DNA from: Paenibacillus sp. oral taxon 786 str. D14 | Lineage (GTDB): Bacteria; Bacillota; Bacilli; Paenibacillales; Paenibacillaceae | Reading direction: 5' to 3' | DNA: 27,362 bases | Assembly (NCBI RefSeq): GCF_000159955.1 | Contig: NZ_GG695983.1 | Coordinates: forward strand, 1 to 27,362 | In this document: positions 15,335-23,869 of the stretch, piece by piece | Layout: each line of letters starts with the position of its first letter | Position numbering within the stretch: the first letter of the stretch is position 1 | Made by a program: the position numbers and the translations under genes | The notes under the pieces: generated by a model | Databases searched by the model: none | Seen by the model: only the letters and a program-made list of their open reading frames with translations | What the model was told of the DNA's origin: nothing

Positions 15335-16333
15335 ATGAACCCGAGTTGGTTGACCGTATTTCCCGACAATCTCCGGGACTTGCTGCTGAAGCTTCCGCCT
15401 TCTATCTTTCCGGCTTTGGAAGAAATCCGCATACGCGAGGAACGACCGCTGGAGATTAATACGGGTGGCCGCTACTATTTTCTAACGCCGGACGGGGAGA
15501 TGACGCGGAATCCGGACGCCGCTTACAAACCGGGCAAGCAGGACGGCAAACGGCTGCTTGATCTGATCACCAATCATTCGCTGTATACGATGGAGGAAGA
15601 GCTCCGCAAAGGGTTTATCACGATCGCCGGCGGCCATCGTATCGGACTAGCCGGGAGAACCTTGCTCAGCGGAGGAAGGGTGGAGCACTTGCGGGACATC
15701 AGCGGGTTTAACGTGCGGATTGCCCGAGAAATTAGAGGCATTGCCGATCCGATCCTGCCGAGGCTGCTCGATTTCAGGCACAAAACGGTGTATCACACCT
15801 TAATCCTGTCTCCTCCCCAGCAAGGAAAAACGACGCTGATTCGCGATTTAGCGCGCCAGATTAGCAGCGGAACCTGGGGGCATCCCGAGGCCTCCTGGCC
15901 GGGGCTAAAGGTTGCGGTCATCGACGAGCGCTCCGAAATCGCCGGCAGCAAGCGGGGAGTGCCCGGCTTTGACATGGGTCCGCGAACCGATGTGATGGAC
16001 GGCTGCCCGAAGGCAGAAGGAATCATGATGATGATTCGCTCCATGTCGCCAGATGTCATCATCGTCGATGAAATCGGTCGACCGGAGGATGCCGAGGCTT
16101 TGGCTGAAGCGCTGCACGCCGGCGTCCGCGTCATCGCCACGGCGCATGGTTCAAGCGTGGACGATTTGGCTGCGCGCCCGGCATTGTCCCGGCTGGCGGA
16201 AAGCTCCTTCTTCCAAATGTATGCGGTGATCGCGCGGACGGATAAGGGACTTGCCTTTAAGCTGTGGGACGGCAAACGCCGCGGCATCCCGGCGGCCGCC
16301 CCCGGATGGAGAGGCAGGGAAGAGCATGCTTAA
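15335..16333 (+). CDS. spoIIIAA: stage III sporulation protein AA (secretion-type ATPase)
   Basis: Mother-cell ATPase of the SpoIIIA-SpoIIQ channel, related to type II/IV secretion ATPases and R3H-type proteins; its ATP hydrolysis supports sigma-G activity in the forespore. 332 aa. The P-loop is SPPQQGKTTL (Ser where Gly usually stands), Walker B is VIIVDEIG, and the later TAHGSSVDDL is also typical. In-frame starts at 15296 and 15302 have only a weak SD; GGGGGT six bases before ATG 15335 is preferred. The stop codon overlaps the start of spoIIIAB by 8 bases, implying coupled translation. Confidence 0.93.
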   Translation: MNPSWLTVFPDNLRDLLLKLPPSIFPALEEIRIREERPLEINTGGRYYFLTPDGEMTRNPDAAYKPGKQDGKRLLDLITNHSLYTMEEELRKGFITIAGGHRIGLAGRTLLSGGRVEHLRDISGFNVRIAREIRGIADPILPRLLDFRHKTVYHTLILSPPQQGKTTLIRDLARQISSGTWGHPEASWPGLKVAVIDERSEIAGSKRGVPGFDMGPRTDVMDGCPKAEGIMMMIRSMSPDVIIVDEIGRPEDAEALAEALHAGVRVIATAHGSSVDDLAARPALSRLAESSFFQMYAVIARTDKGLAFKLWDGKRRGIPAAAPGWRGREEHA

Positions 16334-16844
16334 GATGTTTGGAGCTGCACTCGTCCTGCTGACTGCCACCATGGCAGGCTGGCTGCAAGCCAGGCAATTC
16401 GCGGCACGGCCAAGCCAAATCCGGAGGCTGATCCTCGCATTAAAGCGGCTCGAGACGGAGATCATGTACGGCTTTACACCGCTTCCGGACGCCCTCCGAA
16501 GAATCGGCGAGCAAAGCGGCGAGCCGATCCGAGCGATCTTCGTTCGTGCGGCGGACCATATGAGTTCCGCTCACCCGCTAACCGCCCAGGAGAGTCTGGA
16601 ACAAGCCGTAACGAAGCTGTGGAGCTATACCGCGATGAAGGCGCCCGAGCAAGAGGTCATAAGGCAGCTTAGCTTAACGCTCGGGACAAGCGACCGGAAG
16701 GATCAACTCGGTCATATCGCCACAGCCGTACGGCAGCTGGAGAGCGAGGAATCCGCAGCACGGGAAGAACAGGCCCGCTATGAGAAAATGTATCGAAGCT
16801 TGGGGCTTTTGTGCGGAGCGTTCATCGTCATTTTGTTCTACTGA
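16326..16844 (+). CDS. spoIIIAB: stage III sporulation protein AB
   Basis: Membrane protein with a type II secretion F-like fold that partners SpoIIIAA in the mother-cell membrane. 172 aa, almost the same length as in B. subtilis. An N-terminal hydrophobic helix (residues 3-18), a cytoplasmic helical domain including LKRLETEIMYGFTPLPDAL, and a C-terminal hydrophobic helix (about 157-172). ATG 16326 lies within the end of spoIIIAA, with an SD-like AGGCAGGGAAGAG upstream. A longer open frame from 16251 runs through spoIIIAA and is not used. Confidence 0.92.
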   Translation: MLKMFGAALVLLTATMAGWLQARQFAARPSQIRRLILALKRLETEIMYGFTPLPDALRRIGEQSGEPIRAIFVRAADHMSSAHPLTAQESLEQAVTKLWSYTAMKAPEQEVIRQLSLTLGTSDRKDQLGHIATAVRQLESEESAAREEQARYEKMYRSLGLLCGAFIVILFY

Positions 16845-16904
16845 ATACCATTTCCCTCCACGGCTGATTGACGCCTGTGAAATCGTTAGTGAGGTGCCAA
16901 ATCA

Positions 16905-17108
16905 ATGAACATAGAAGTGAACGCCATCTTTCAGATTGCAGGCATCGGTATCATCATTGCCATGATCCATACGGTATTGAAGCAGATGGGCAAAGAGGAC
17001 ATGGCGCATTGGGTGACGCTGATCGGGTTTGTGGTCGTCCTGTTCATGGTCATCCGGTTGCTTGACAGTCTGTTTCAGGAAATCAAATCAATCTTTTTAT
17101 TCCAGTAG
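16905..17108 (+). CDS. spoIIIAC: stage III sporulation protein AC
   Basis: Very small membrane protein of 67 aa with two hydrophobic helices (about residues 6-25 and 34-52) around the polar stretch KQMGKEDMAHW, as expected of the family. It belongs to the mother-cell basal part of the SpoIIIA channel. ATG 16905 follows the SD-like GTGAGGTG. The 60-base gap after spoIIIAB holds nothing recognisable. SpoIIIAD follows after 11 bases. Confidence 0.94.
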   Translation: MNIEVNAIFQIAGIGIIIAMIHTVLKQMGKEDMAHWVTLIGFVVVLFMVIRLLDSLFQEIKSIFLFQ

Positions 17109-17119
17109 GTGAGCGCTCC

Positions 17120-17509
17120 GTGGAAATTATCCAAGTTGTAGGGCTCGGGCTCATCGCAACCGTGCTGGTTCTGGTCGTCAAGGAACAAAAGCCGATGTTC
17201 GCTTTCCTGATTGCCGCAAGCACGGGCGTTCTGATCTTCCTGTACCTGATCGGAAAAATCGGCGGGATCATCGAGGTGCTGGAGGATCTGGCCAACAAGT
17301 CCGGCGTCCAGATGATCTATCTGAAGACGATCCTGAAAATTATCGGGATCGCCTACATCGCCGAGTTTGGAGCACAGATCGTCCGGGATGCCGGTCAGGA
17401 GAGCATCGCCAGCAAAATCGAAATGGCGGGCAAAGTGCTCATCATGGTGCTTGCCATTCCGATTATCAGCATTATTATCGAAACGGTCATCAAGCTGCTG
17501 CCGGCTTAG
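17120..17509 (+). CDS. spoIIIAD: stage III sporulation protein AD
   Basis: 129-residue membrane protein with four predicted hydrophobic segments, distantly similar to SpoIIIAC and part of the same channel base. Landmarks: VVKEQKPMFAFLIAASTG and the amphipathic GIAYIAEFGAQIVRDAGQ. GTG start at 17120, 11 bases after the spoIIIAC stop, with SD-like TAGGTGAG. The length matches the family (about 130 aa). Confidence 0.94.
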   Translation: MEIIQVVGLGLIATVLVLVVKEQKPMFAFLIAASTGVLIFLYLIGKIGGIIEVLEDLANKSGVQMIYLKTILKIIGIAYIAEFGAQIVRDAGQESIASKIEMAGKVLIMVLAIPIISIIIETVIKLLPA

Positions 17510-17543
17510 CAGGCGCATTGCATCAGATTGGGGAGAAAGACTT

Positions 17544-18740
17544 ATGCCAGCAACGATTGAACGATGGCGCGCTTCTACGCTGCTCTTGATCGTCTTAGGG
17601 GTCCTGCTGTTTGGGTACATGCCCGTCATCGCCTCCGCCGAAGGGGAAGGGGACAACTGGATCCAACGCCAAGCCAAGGAGCTTCCCACCGATCAGGTCG
17701 AAACGTATTGGCAGCAGCTGATGAAGGAGTACGGCGGGTTTTTCCCGGATCAGAAGCTTCCTTCCTTTATGGATATGCTTCTGCAGCAGGACCAGAGCTT
17801 TAGTCTGAAGGCGGGGCTAAGCGGCCTGATGCGATATATGTGGCACGAGGTGCTGTATAACGGACACATCTTAGTGACCATCGTGCTGCTCTCCATATTC
17901 AGTATGATTCTAGAAACCTTGCAGACCGCATTCGAGCGCAAGCAGGTCAGTAAAGTTGCCTACTCCATCTGCTATATGGTGATTTTGGTGCTTGCAATCA
18001 ACAGCTTTCATGTGGCGATCACCTATGCGACGAATGCGATTAGCGGAATGATCGACTTTATGATGGCGATGGTGCCGCTGCTGTTCACGCTGCTGGCTTC
18101 CTTAGGCAATGCGGTAACGGTAACGGTGACCCACCCTTTGGTTGTATTTATGGTCCATGCGGTGGGGACGGCGGTGCATACGGTCATATTCCCGCTATTG
18201 TTCTTCTCGGCGGTGCTGCACATCGTTAGCTCGTTGTCCGACAAGTATAAGCTCACCCAGCTGGCCAATTTACTGCGTACCGTGAGCATGGCTTTGCTTG
18301 GGATCCTGCTCACCGTCTTTCTCGGCGTCATCTCGGTCAAAGGGATCGCCGGATCCGTGGCGGACGGGGTCACCCTGCGAGCGGCCAAATATCTGACCGG
18401 TAACTTCGTCCCGGTTGTCGGCAAAGTGTTCGCCGATGCAACGGACACGGTCATCTCCGCTTCCCTGCTCGTCAAGAATTCGATCGGTCTGGTCGGGGTG
18501 ATCATTCTGCTGTTTCTGTGCGCCTTTCCGGCGATCAAGATCATTACGCTGGCACTAATCTTCAACTTGGCTGCGGCGGTGATGCAGCCGCTTGGCGATT
18601 CGCCGGTCATCGCATGCCTGGAGACGATCGGCAAGAGCATGTTGTATGTCTTCGCAGCGCTGGCCGCGGTGGGCATGATGTTCTTCCTGGCGATAACGAT
18701 CATGCTGACCGCCGGGAACATCACCGTGATGATGAGGTGA
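17544..18740 (+). CDS. spoIIIAE: stage III sporulation protein AE
   Basis: Polytopic membrane protein of 398 aa, matching B. subtilis (399 aa). An N-terminal signal-like helix (about residues 11-32, ending in VIASAEG) is followed by an extracytoplasmic stretch and about seven helices, suggesting a permease-like channel component. The open frame extends upstream to 17367 inside spoIIIAD, but ATG 17544 with SD GGGGAGAAAG is clearly the start. Together with AC and AD it forms the membrane platform of the feeding tube. Confidence 0.94.
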   Translation: MPATIERWRASTLLLIVLGVLLFGYMPVIASAEGEGDNWIQRQAKELPTDQVETYWQQLMKEYGGFFPDQKLPSFMDMLLQQDQSFSLKAGLSGLMRYMWHEVLYNGHILVTIVLLSIFSMILETLQTAFERKQVSKVAYSICYMVILVLAINSFHVAITYATNAISGMIDFMMAMVPLLFTLLASLGNAVTVTVTHPLVVFMVHAVGTAVHTVIFPLLFFSAVLHIVSSLSDKYKLTQLANLLRTVSMALLGILLTVFLGVISVKGIAGSVADGVTLRAAKYLTGNFVPVVGKVFADATDTVISASLLVKNSIGLVGVIILLFLCAFPAIKIITLALIFNLAAAVMQPLGDSPVIACLETIGKSMLYVFAALAAVGMMFFLAITIMLTAGNITVMMR

Positions 18741-18787
18741 GACGTCCTAAAGGGGCCCAAACGAATTACAAGGGGTGGTGATCATGC

Positions 18788-19627
18788 GTGGACTGGCTGG
18801 CGGAGTGGCTGAGAGAAATCATCTTCATCGTGTTAATCGCCGTGTTTATCGATTTGCTGCTGCCCAACCGCGCGATGGAGCGTTACGTCAGATTCGTGGT
18901 CAGCCTGCTGATCCTGCTAACGTTGATATCCCCAGTCATGCGTTTCTTCTCAGCCGATGCCAAAGACCAGCTGGAGGCAGCATTCTCGACGAGCTGGGAC
19001 GGACTAGAGAGTCATTCCCAGGTTCAAAGCACGGAAGCGATCCTACAGCAGGGCGAGAAGCTGAGGGAAAAGCAGGAGTCCGAAGCGTTGGCCTGGGCAG
19101 GCGAGGAGGCGGCAAGGCAAATGAAGCAACAAATCGAGCGCTCGACAGGACGGCAAGTTGAACGGGTAACCGTCAAGCTGAAAACCAAACCCGCGGAAAA
19201 ATCCGAAGCCGGCGGAATCCGTCCGCTGGCCGCAGAGCCGGTTATTTCCTCGGTAGAGGTCGTCATGGCGCAGGTGAAGTCGGAAGAGCAAACAGCAAAA
19301 GCCGATGCAGCCGGAAGAGGGCCGGAGGTATCGATCGCACCGGTAGAAAAAATAAAAATCAGCGTAAACACAAGCAATTCCGGCAAGACCGGGGACGCTG
19401 AGGAGGAATCCGAAGCGCAGAGCCAAGCGGCGATGGCCAGTTCCCCTGAAGAGTCGTTGGACGGGAACCCTTCAGGGGAAGATGGCAAAATCGGCGGCAC
19501 GTCCGCAGGCGATGCCGAGCCGGCGGCAGACCGGCTGGTCTCGCAAATCGAAGAGCTGCTCCAGGAGAACTGGGGCGTTGATCGAGAGGCAATCACGGTC
19601 CTTAGGGCCGAGCATCTAAATGATTAA
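18788..19627 (+). CDS. spoIIIAF: stage III sporulation protein AF, with long acidic linker
   Basis: Membrane protein of the SpoIIIA complex. Two N-terminal hydrophobic helices (about residues 9-27 and 34-54, family stretch RYVRFVVSLLILLTLISPVM) are followed by a soluble domain with a short ring-building fold and the terminal VSQIEELLQENWGVD. At 279 aa it is some 70 residues longer than B. subtilis SpoIIIAF (206 aa). The extra length is low-complexity Ser/Glu/Gly/Asp-rich sequence, about 190-245. GTG start at 18788 with SD AGGGGTGG. It ends 20 bases before spoIIIAG. Confidence 0.92.
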   Translation: MDWLAEWLREIIFIVLIAVFIDLLLPNRAMERYVRFVVSLLILLTLISPVMRFFSADAKDQLEAAFSTSWDGLESHSQVQSTEAILQQGEKLREKQESEALAWAGEEAARQMKQQIERSTGRQVERVTVKLKTKPAEKSEAGGIRPLAAEPVISSVEVVMAQVKSEEQTAKADAAGRGPEVSIAPVEKIKISVNTSNSGKTGDAEEESEAQSQAAMASSPEESLDGNPSGEDGKIGGTSAGDAEPAADRLVSQIEELLQENWGVDREAITVLRAEHLND

Positions 19628-19647
19628 CACGCCGGGAGGTGAAGAAA

Positions 19648-20295
19648 GTGCCGGGATGGCTGAAGAAACTGGAGCAATGGCTAGGCAAGGGTACGGATGG
19701 CAAAAAAACCGCAAGTACGTTTCGTTGGCTGTTGATCCTCGGGTTGGTTGGGATCGCCATCATGTTGTTTAACTCCTTCGTTAACGTGAAGCAGCTGGAT
19801 AACAACGGCGAAGGGAGCCGCGAACCGCCGATGATGCAGGACCTTTCCGGATCAACCGGATCTGCGGGCGTCACGGGCGACGATGAATTCAGCAGCATCG
19901 AAACGGCGCTCGAAGGCAAAACCAAGGAGATTTTGGAGAAAATCGTGGGCGTCGGTGCGGTGGATGTGCTGGTCACCATTGATTCGACCGAGGAAATCGT
20001 GGTCCAACGAAACATCAAAGATTCGCAGGAGCTAACGGAAGAAAGCGATGCGGGTGGGGGAAAACGCCATATCACCCAATATACCCGTGACGGACAGATC
20101 GTCACCTACGAGGCTTCCGGCAGCGAGCAGCCGATCGTCACCAAGAAGATCAAGCCTAAGGTTCGTGGCGTGCTGGTCGTCGCCCGGGGAGCTGAGAACA
20201 AAACGGTGAAAAGCTTGATCGTCGATGCGGTTGAGAAGGGCTTAAACGTACCGGCTTACCGGATCTCCGTCGTCCCGCGCAAGCAATCTCAATAA
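19648..20295 (+). CDS. spoIIIAG: stage III sporulation protein AG
   Basis: Forms the large ring of the SpoIIIA channel in the intermembrane space; its family has a ring-building motif related to EscJ/PrgK with an inserted beta-triangle. 215 aa: cytoplasmic basic N-terminus, one transmembrane helix (about residues 27-43), a flexible linker, then the domain VGAVDVLVTIDSTEEIVVQRN to VPAYRISVVPRK. The insert with GGGKRHITQYT lies in the middle. GTG at 19639 overlaps the SD; GTG 19648, eight bases after GGAGG, is preferred. Confidence 0.92.
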   Translation: MPGWLKKLEQWLGKGTDGKKTASTFRWLLILGLVGIAIMLFNSFVNVKQLDNNGEGSREPPMMQDLSGSTGSAGVTGDDEFSSIETALEGKTKEILEKIVGVGAVDVLVTIDSTEEIVVQRNIKDSQELTEESDAGGGKRHITQYTRDGQIVTYEASGSEQPIVTKKIKPKVRGVLVVARGAENKTVKSLIVDAVEKGLNVPAYRISVVPRKQSQ

Positions 20296-20359
20296 GGAAG
20301 CAATCAAAATTTAAGGAAACGTTTCGTTCGAATACATTTTTTTGAGGAGGAAATCCAAT

Positions 20360-21151
20360 ATGAAATCCAAAAGACAAACGATTTGGCTGGTTTCCATGCT
20401 GAGCTTGATGGTGATTTTATCCGCTTACTACTTATTTACGGAAGAAGGACCGCAACCTGCGACAACCGCTGACGGACAACAGGTGACTGCGACAAATAAC
20501 GGCATGAATGGAAGCACAGACGGCGATGATGTCATCCTTTCGGAAGTGACAACGGACGGCAGTGAAAACAGCAGCACAATCACGGACGATACAGCGATTG
20601 ACGATCAAACCGAGCAATCCGCCGAAGAGGGCAAGAGCGAAAATACGGATGTGGCCAAAGACGGCGATACCGCAACCTCCACGGATACGCAAACGGCCGA
20701 TGCTGGCAAGGCGTCGGAAGATACCGCAGCTGCGGACAACGGCCAGAAGGAAGCCACAACGGATGAAGATGTGCTGAGTCAGCTGGAAGCTCAAGGCGTC
20801 TCTTCTTCGGACACGCTGAACGCTTACCAATTCGCTCGTGCACAGGATAACGTGAAGAAGCAAGAAGAGCTGATGAAAACGATCAACGAAAACGAATCCC
20901 TTGAAGAAGCTGCAATGGCTCAACAAGAATTAAGCGCTTTGGAAGAGAAAGAAGCGAAAATCTATGACATCGAAGAAAGATTGAAACAGCAATATGCCAA
21001 TGCCGTCGTACAAGAAGCGGACGACAAATATAAAGTCGTGGTGATCAGCGAGAAGATGGAAGCGAAAGAAGCCGTCAGCATCATGGACCTCGTGATCAAG
21101 GAACTGGGCGTATCCCAGGATAAAGTCAGCGTGCAATACGTAAAACAATAA
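20360..21151 (+). CDS. spoIIIAH: stage III sporulation protein AH, long linker variant
   Basis: Mother-cell half of the zipper that binds forespore SpoIIQ across the septum. 263 aa (B. subtilis 218): a single N-terminal helix (residues 8-26), an unusually long Thr/Asp/Ala/Glu-rich linker (about 30-140), then the YscJ/FliF-like domain with a helical lead-in (NAYQFARAQDNVKKQEEL) and YKVVVISEKMEAKEAVSIM. ATG 20360 with SD GAGGAGG; the open frame starts earlier at a TTG that overlaps the SD. It ends the spoIIIA operon. SpoIIQ is not in the window. Confidence 0.92.
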   Translation: MKSKRQTIWLVSMLSLMVILSAYYLFTEEGPQPATTADGQQVTATNNGMNGSTDGDDVILSEVTTDGSENSSTITDDTAIDDQTEQSAEEGKSENTDVAKDGDTATSTDTQTADAGKASEDTAAADNGQKEATTDEDVLSQLEAQGVSSSDTLNAYQFARAQDNVKKQEELMKTINENESLEEAAMAQQELSALEEKEAKIYDIEERLKQQYANAVVQEADDKYKVVVISEKMEAKEAVSIMDLVIKELGVSQDKVSVQYVKQ

Positions 21152-21186
21152 GGTTATAGCACAGTCGAATAGCAACCGAGGAGGGA

Positions 21187-21220
21187 AGGGTCCGAGGCAA
21201 CTTGGACTCTTTCCATTTTG
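21187..21220 (+). terminator. weak terminator-like hairpin after spoIIIAH
   Basis: GGGTCC (21188-21193) can pair with GGACTC (21204-21209) with one G-T pair, followed by TTTCCATTTT. The stem is short and the T-run interrupted, so this is a modest candidate for the end of the spoIIIA transcript. Confidence 0.4.
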
Positions 21221-21228
21221 ATCGATTA

Positions 21229-21237
21229 TGATATAAT
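21229..21237 (+). promoter_or_regulatory. extended -10 promoter of accBC
   Basis: TGATATAAT is a perfect extended -10 (TGnTATAAT) located about 80 bases before accB. No good -35 hexamer is visible 17 bp upstream, which is tolerated for extended -10 promoters. It fits the need for vegetative expression of accBC separate from the sporulation operon. Confidence 0.55.
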
Positions 21238-21315
21238 ACATAAAGTTATGAGCCGAGAAGGCTTATGGTTGAAGGCCAAGGCTTTTCCTACAAAGCTGAA
21301 GGAGAGAGTGAAGAT

Positions 21316-21813
21316 ATGTTTAAGCTGAGTGAAATTAAAGAATTGATCGAGCTGCTGGACCAAACGTCCGTGCATGAACTAGAAATCGAAAATGAAGGCG
21401 CTCGCTTGTCCATTCGCAAGAACGGCGCGAGTGAAGTTGTTCACGTGCAGCCGCAGGTTGTTGCCGCTGTACCGCAAAATGTCCAAGCTGCCGCATCGGC
21501 TCCGGCTCCGCAAGAAACGGTATCGGCTCCTCAAGCGACAGACTCGGCCCCATCGGCTGCACCTGCTGCGAACTTACATACCATTGTTTCGCCGATGGTC
21601 GGGACGTTTTATCGTGCCTCGTCGCCGGAAGCTCAGCCTTACGTAAATATCGGCGACAAAGTCGGCGAGAAGACGACGGTCTGCATCATTGAAGCGATGA
21701 AGCTGATGAACGAGCTGGAGGCGGAAGTGAAAGGCGAAATCATCGACATCCTGGTGGAGAACGGGCAGATGGTCGAATACGGTCAGCCTCTCTTTTTGGT
21801 GAAGCCGGAGTAA
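21316..21813 (+). CDS. accB: biotin carboxyl carrier protein of acetyl-CoA carboxylase
   Basis: Carries the biotin that shuttles CO2 to acetyl-CoA in the first committed step of fatty acid synthesis. 165 aa: an N-terminal AccC-interacting helical segment (about 1-35), an Ala/Pro/Gln/Val linker (about 42-86) and the C-terminal biotinyl domain. The biotinylated residue is Lys129 in EAMKLMNE, and the thumb region [15 protein letters not shown] is also present. A longer frame begins at 21265, but SD AAGGAGAGAG points to ATG 21316. Operon with accC, 87 bases downstream. Confidence 0.96.
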   Translation: MFKLSEIKELIELLDQTSVHELEIENEGARLSIRKNGASEVVHVQPQVVAAVPQNVQAAASAPAPQETVSAPQATDSAPSAAPAANLHTIVSPMVGTFYRASSPEAQPYVNIGDKVGEKTTVCIIEAMKLMNELEAEVKGEIIDILVENGQMVEYGQPLFLVKPE

Positions 21814-21900
21814 ACCAAGGAATACGCCCTTAACGCATCACGCATGTTGCAGCTTCAAGGGCCGTTACCCTAGCTTTCCAAAGGAGGATACGAGTATCTC

Positions 21901-23244
21901 ATGAAATTTCATAAAATATTGATTGCTAACCGCGGCGAGATTGCTGTGCGGATCATTCGTGCTTGCCGTGAACTCGGGATTTCTACCGTAGCGGTCTATT
22001 CCGAAGCGGACAAGGATTCGCTGCACGTCCGTTTGGCCGACGAAGCTTATTGCATCGGACCTACGCCGTCCAAGGACAGCTATTTGAATCTGACCAATTT
22101 GATGAGTGTAGCGACGTTGACGGAGTGCGACGCGATTCATCCAGGGTATGGGTTCCTGGCCGAAAATGCCGACTTCGCGGAAATCTGCGGCTCCTGCAAT
22201 ATTACGTTTATCGGCCCTTCCCCGGAAGCGATTACCCGCATGGGGGACAAGGCGATGGCGAAGCAAACGATGAAAGAGGCCAACGTGCCCGTCATTCCGG
22301 GCTCGGACGGATTGATTGAGGACCTCGAAGAAGCCGTGATGGTTGCTCGGGACATCGGTTATCCGGTCATCATCAAAGCGACCGCCGGCGGCGGAGGCAA
22401 AGGGATTCGGATTGCCGAGGACGAGGAATCGCTGATTAAGCAAATTACAACGGCGCAGCAAGAAGCGCAAAAAGCGTTTGGGAACGCCGGTGTCTATCTC
22501 GAAAAATACTTGACCGGCATGAAGCATGTGGAGATCCAAATCATCGCCGACAAACACGGTAACGCTGTATACTTGGGTGAACGCGATTGCTCAGTTCAGC
22601 GCCGTCGGCAGAAGCTGCTCGAGGAAGCGCCATGCCCGGTGCTCTCGCCAGAGAAGCGGCAAGAGATGGGAGAAGCGGCGGTTCGGGCCGCGCTGGCGGT
22701 GAACTACTCCGGTGCGGGAACGCTGGAGTTCCTACTGGGTCCGGACGGACAGTTTTATTTCATGGAAATGAACACGCGGATTCAGGTTGAGCATCCGGTT
22801 ACCGAGATGGTCACCGGCGTTGATTTGATTCAAGAGATGATCTCTGTGGCCGAAGGTAATCCGCTATCCTTCACCCAAGAGGACATTAAGCTGAACGGTT
22901 GGTCGATCGAATGCCGGATTAATGCGGAGGATCCTACCCGCAACTTTATGCCGTCTCCGGGGAAAATCGGTTTCTATCTGCCTCCGGGCGGACCGGGTGT
23001 TCGCGTCGACAGCGGAGCTTATCCAGGGTACATGATCTCGCCCCATTACGATTCGATGATCGCGAAACTGATCGTTTGGGGACCGACACGGGAGGAAGCA
23101 ATCGCGAAGATGAAACGGGCATTGTCCGAATTCGTCATCGAAGGAATTCATACCACGATTCCTTTCCATCAGAAGCTGCTGGAGCATCCGACCTTTATTA
23201 AAGGTGACTTTGATATCAAATTTTTGGAAGAAAACGAGATATAG
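21901..23244 (+). CDS. accC: biotin carboxylase subunit of acetyl-CoA carboxylase
   Basis: ATP-dependent carboxylation of the biotin on AccB. 447 aa, the normal length. N-terminal Rossmann-like domain [23 protein letters not shown]-grasp domain with the glycine-rich loop [11 protein letters not shown]; signature [17 protein letters not shown]-terminal barrel-sandwich part ending [15 protein letters not shown]. The SD AAGGAGG (21881-21887) is 13 bases from ATG 21901, slightly long, but no nearer start exists and the N-terminus is as expected. The carboxyltransferase genes accD and accA are not in the window. Confidence 0.97.
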   Translation: MKFHKILIANRGEIAVRIIRACRELGISTVAVYSEADKDSLHVRLADEAYCIGPTPSKDSYLNLTNLMSVATLTECDAIHPGYGFLAENADFAEICGSCNITFIGPSPEAITRMGDKAMAKQTMKEANVPVIPGSDGLIEDLEEAVMVARDIGYPVIIKATAGGGGKGIRIAEDEESLIKQITTAQQEAQKAFGNAGVYLEKYLTGMKHVEIQIIADKHGNAVYLGERDCSVQRRRQKLLEEAPCPVLSPEKRQEMGEAAVRAALAVNYSGAGTLEFLLGPDGQFYFMEMNTRIQVEHPVTEMVTGVDLIQEMISVAEGNPLSFTQEDIKLNGWSIECRINAEDPTRNFMPSPGKIGFYLPPGGPGVRVDSGAYPGYMISPHYDSMIAKLIVWGPTREEAIAKMKRALSEFVIEGIHTTIPFHQKLLEHPTFIKGDFDIKFLEENEI

Positions 23245-23259
23245 AAAGCCGCCTCGCGT

Positions 23260-23288
23260 TTGTCATAATGAACCCAAAATGATATAGT
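23260..23288 (+). promoter_or_regulatory. sigma-A promoter of the yqhY-amaP-DUF2273 unit
   Basis: TTGTCA (23260-23265), a 17-bp spacer and TATAGT (23283-23288) with the TG extension (TGATATAGT) lie about 70 bases before yqhY and 16 bases after accC. The module can therefore be expressed apart from accBC. Confidence 0.65.
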
Positions 23289-23356
23289 ATGTATAATAAG
23301 TGCGCGGTATCTATCGTTAGAGCAGCGTCATACTTATTGAGAGGTGGATGAATAGA

Positions 23357-23764
23357 ATGAGCACATTGCCAACGGAATTCGAACGTACGGATATTGGTGA
23401 AATTCAAATTGCCCCCGAAGTCATCGAAGTGATTGCTGGACTGGCTACCGTCGAGGTGAAGGGGGTTGCCGGAATGAGCGGTGGATTTGCCGGCGGGATC
23501 GCCGAACTATTGGGAAGAAAGAACCTTTCCAAGGGTGTGAAGGTGGAAGTCGGTCAACGTGAAGCTGCGGTGGACGTATCCGTTATCGTCGAATACGGCA
23601 ACCGTCTCCCGGAAGTCGCCTCGGAAATCCAGCGTAATGTGAAACGCTCCATCGAAAACATGACGGGACTGAATGTCGTTGAAGTGAACGTACATATTCA
23701 CGACGTCATTTTCAAAGCAGCCGAACGTGTGGAAGAAGTGGAAGCGACCCATCGCGTGAAATAA
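23357..23764 (+). CDS. yqhY: Asp23/Gls24-family protein YqhY
   Basis: Small soluble protein of the Asp23 (alkaline shock) superfamily, 135 aa, as in B. subtilis YqhY. Seen: IQIAPEVIEVIAGLATVEVKGVAGMSGG (family opening, residues about 16-43), VEVGQREAAVDVSVIVEYG, and the ending VVEVNVHIHDVIF. B. subtilis YqhY sits behind accBC and its loss affects acetyl-CoA carboxylase control. Two ATGs (23348 and 23357); SD GAGAGGTGG directly abuts the first and is nine bases before the second, which I chose. Followed by a hairpin and amaP. Confidence 0.9.
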   Translation: MSTLPTEFERTDIGEIQIAPEVIEVIAGLATVEVKGVAGMSGGFAGGIAELLGRKNLSKGVKVEVGQREAAVDVSVIVEYGNRLPEVASEIQRNVKRSIENMTGLNVVEVNVHIHDVIFKAAERVEEVEATHRVK

Positions 23765-23776
23765 CGATTTGTCATG

Positions 23777-23822
23777 AACCCCTTGACCGCTTCCTTGGTC
23801 AGGGGTTTACTGTAATTTTCAG
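23777..23822 (+). terminator. stem-loop after yqhY, partial terminator
   Basis: AACCCCTTGACC (23777-23788) pairs with GGTCAGGGGTT (23797-23807), with one bulged A and an eight-base loop. The tail TTTACTGTAATTTT is a poor T-run, so it may act as an attenuator that reduces amaP relative to yqhY rather than a full stop. Confidence 0.6.
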
Positions 23823-23869
23823 CTGGGACAAGCTGAAGCAACCCTCTTATTAAGGAGGCAATACCTGTC

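Noticed and set aside
20296..20359. Sigma-E-like AATACATT between spoIIIAG and spoIIIAH
   Set aside because: No -35 at 13-15 bp; the AAATTT upstream is about 18 bp away. The gap is short and the genes are most simply one operon.
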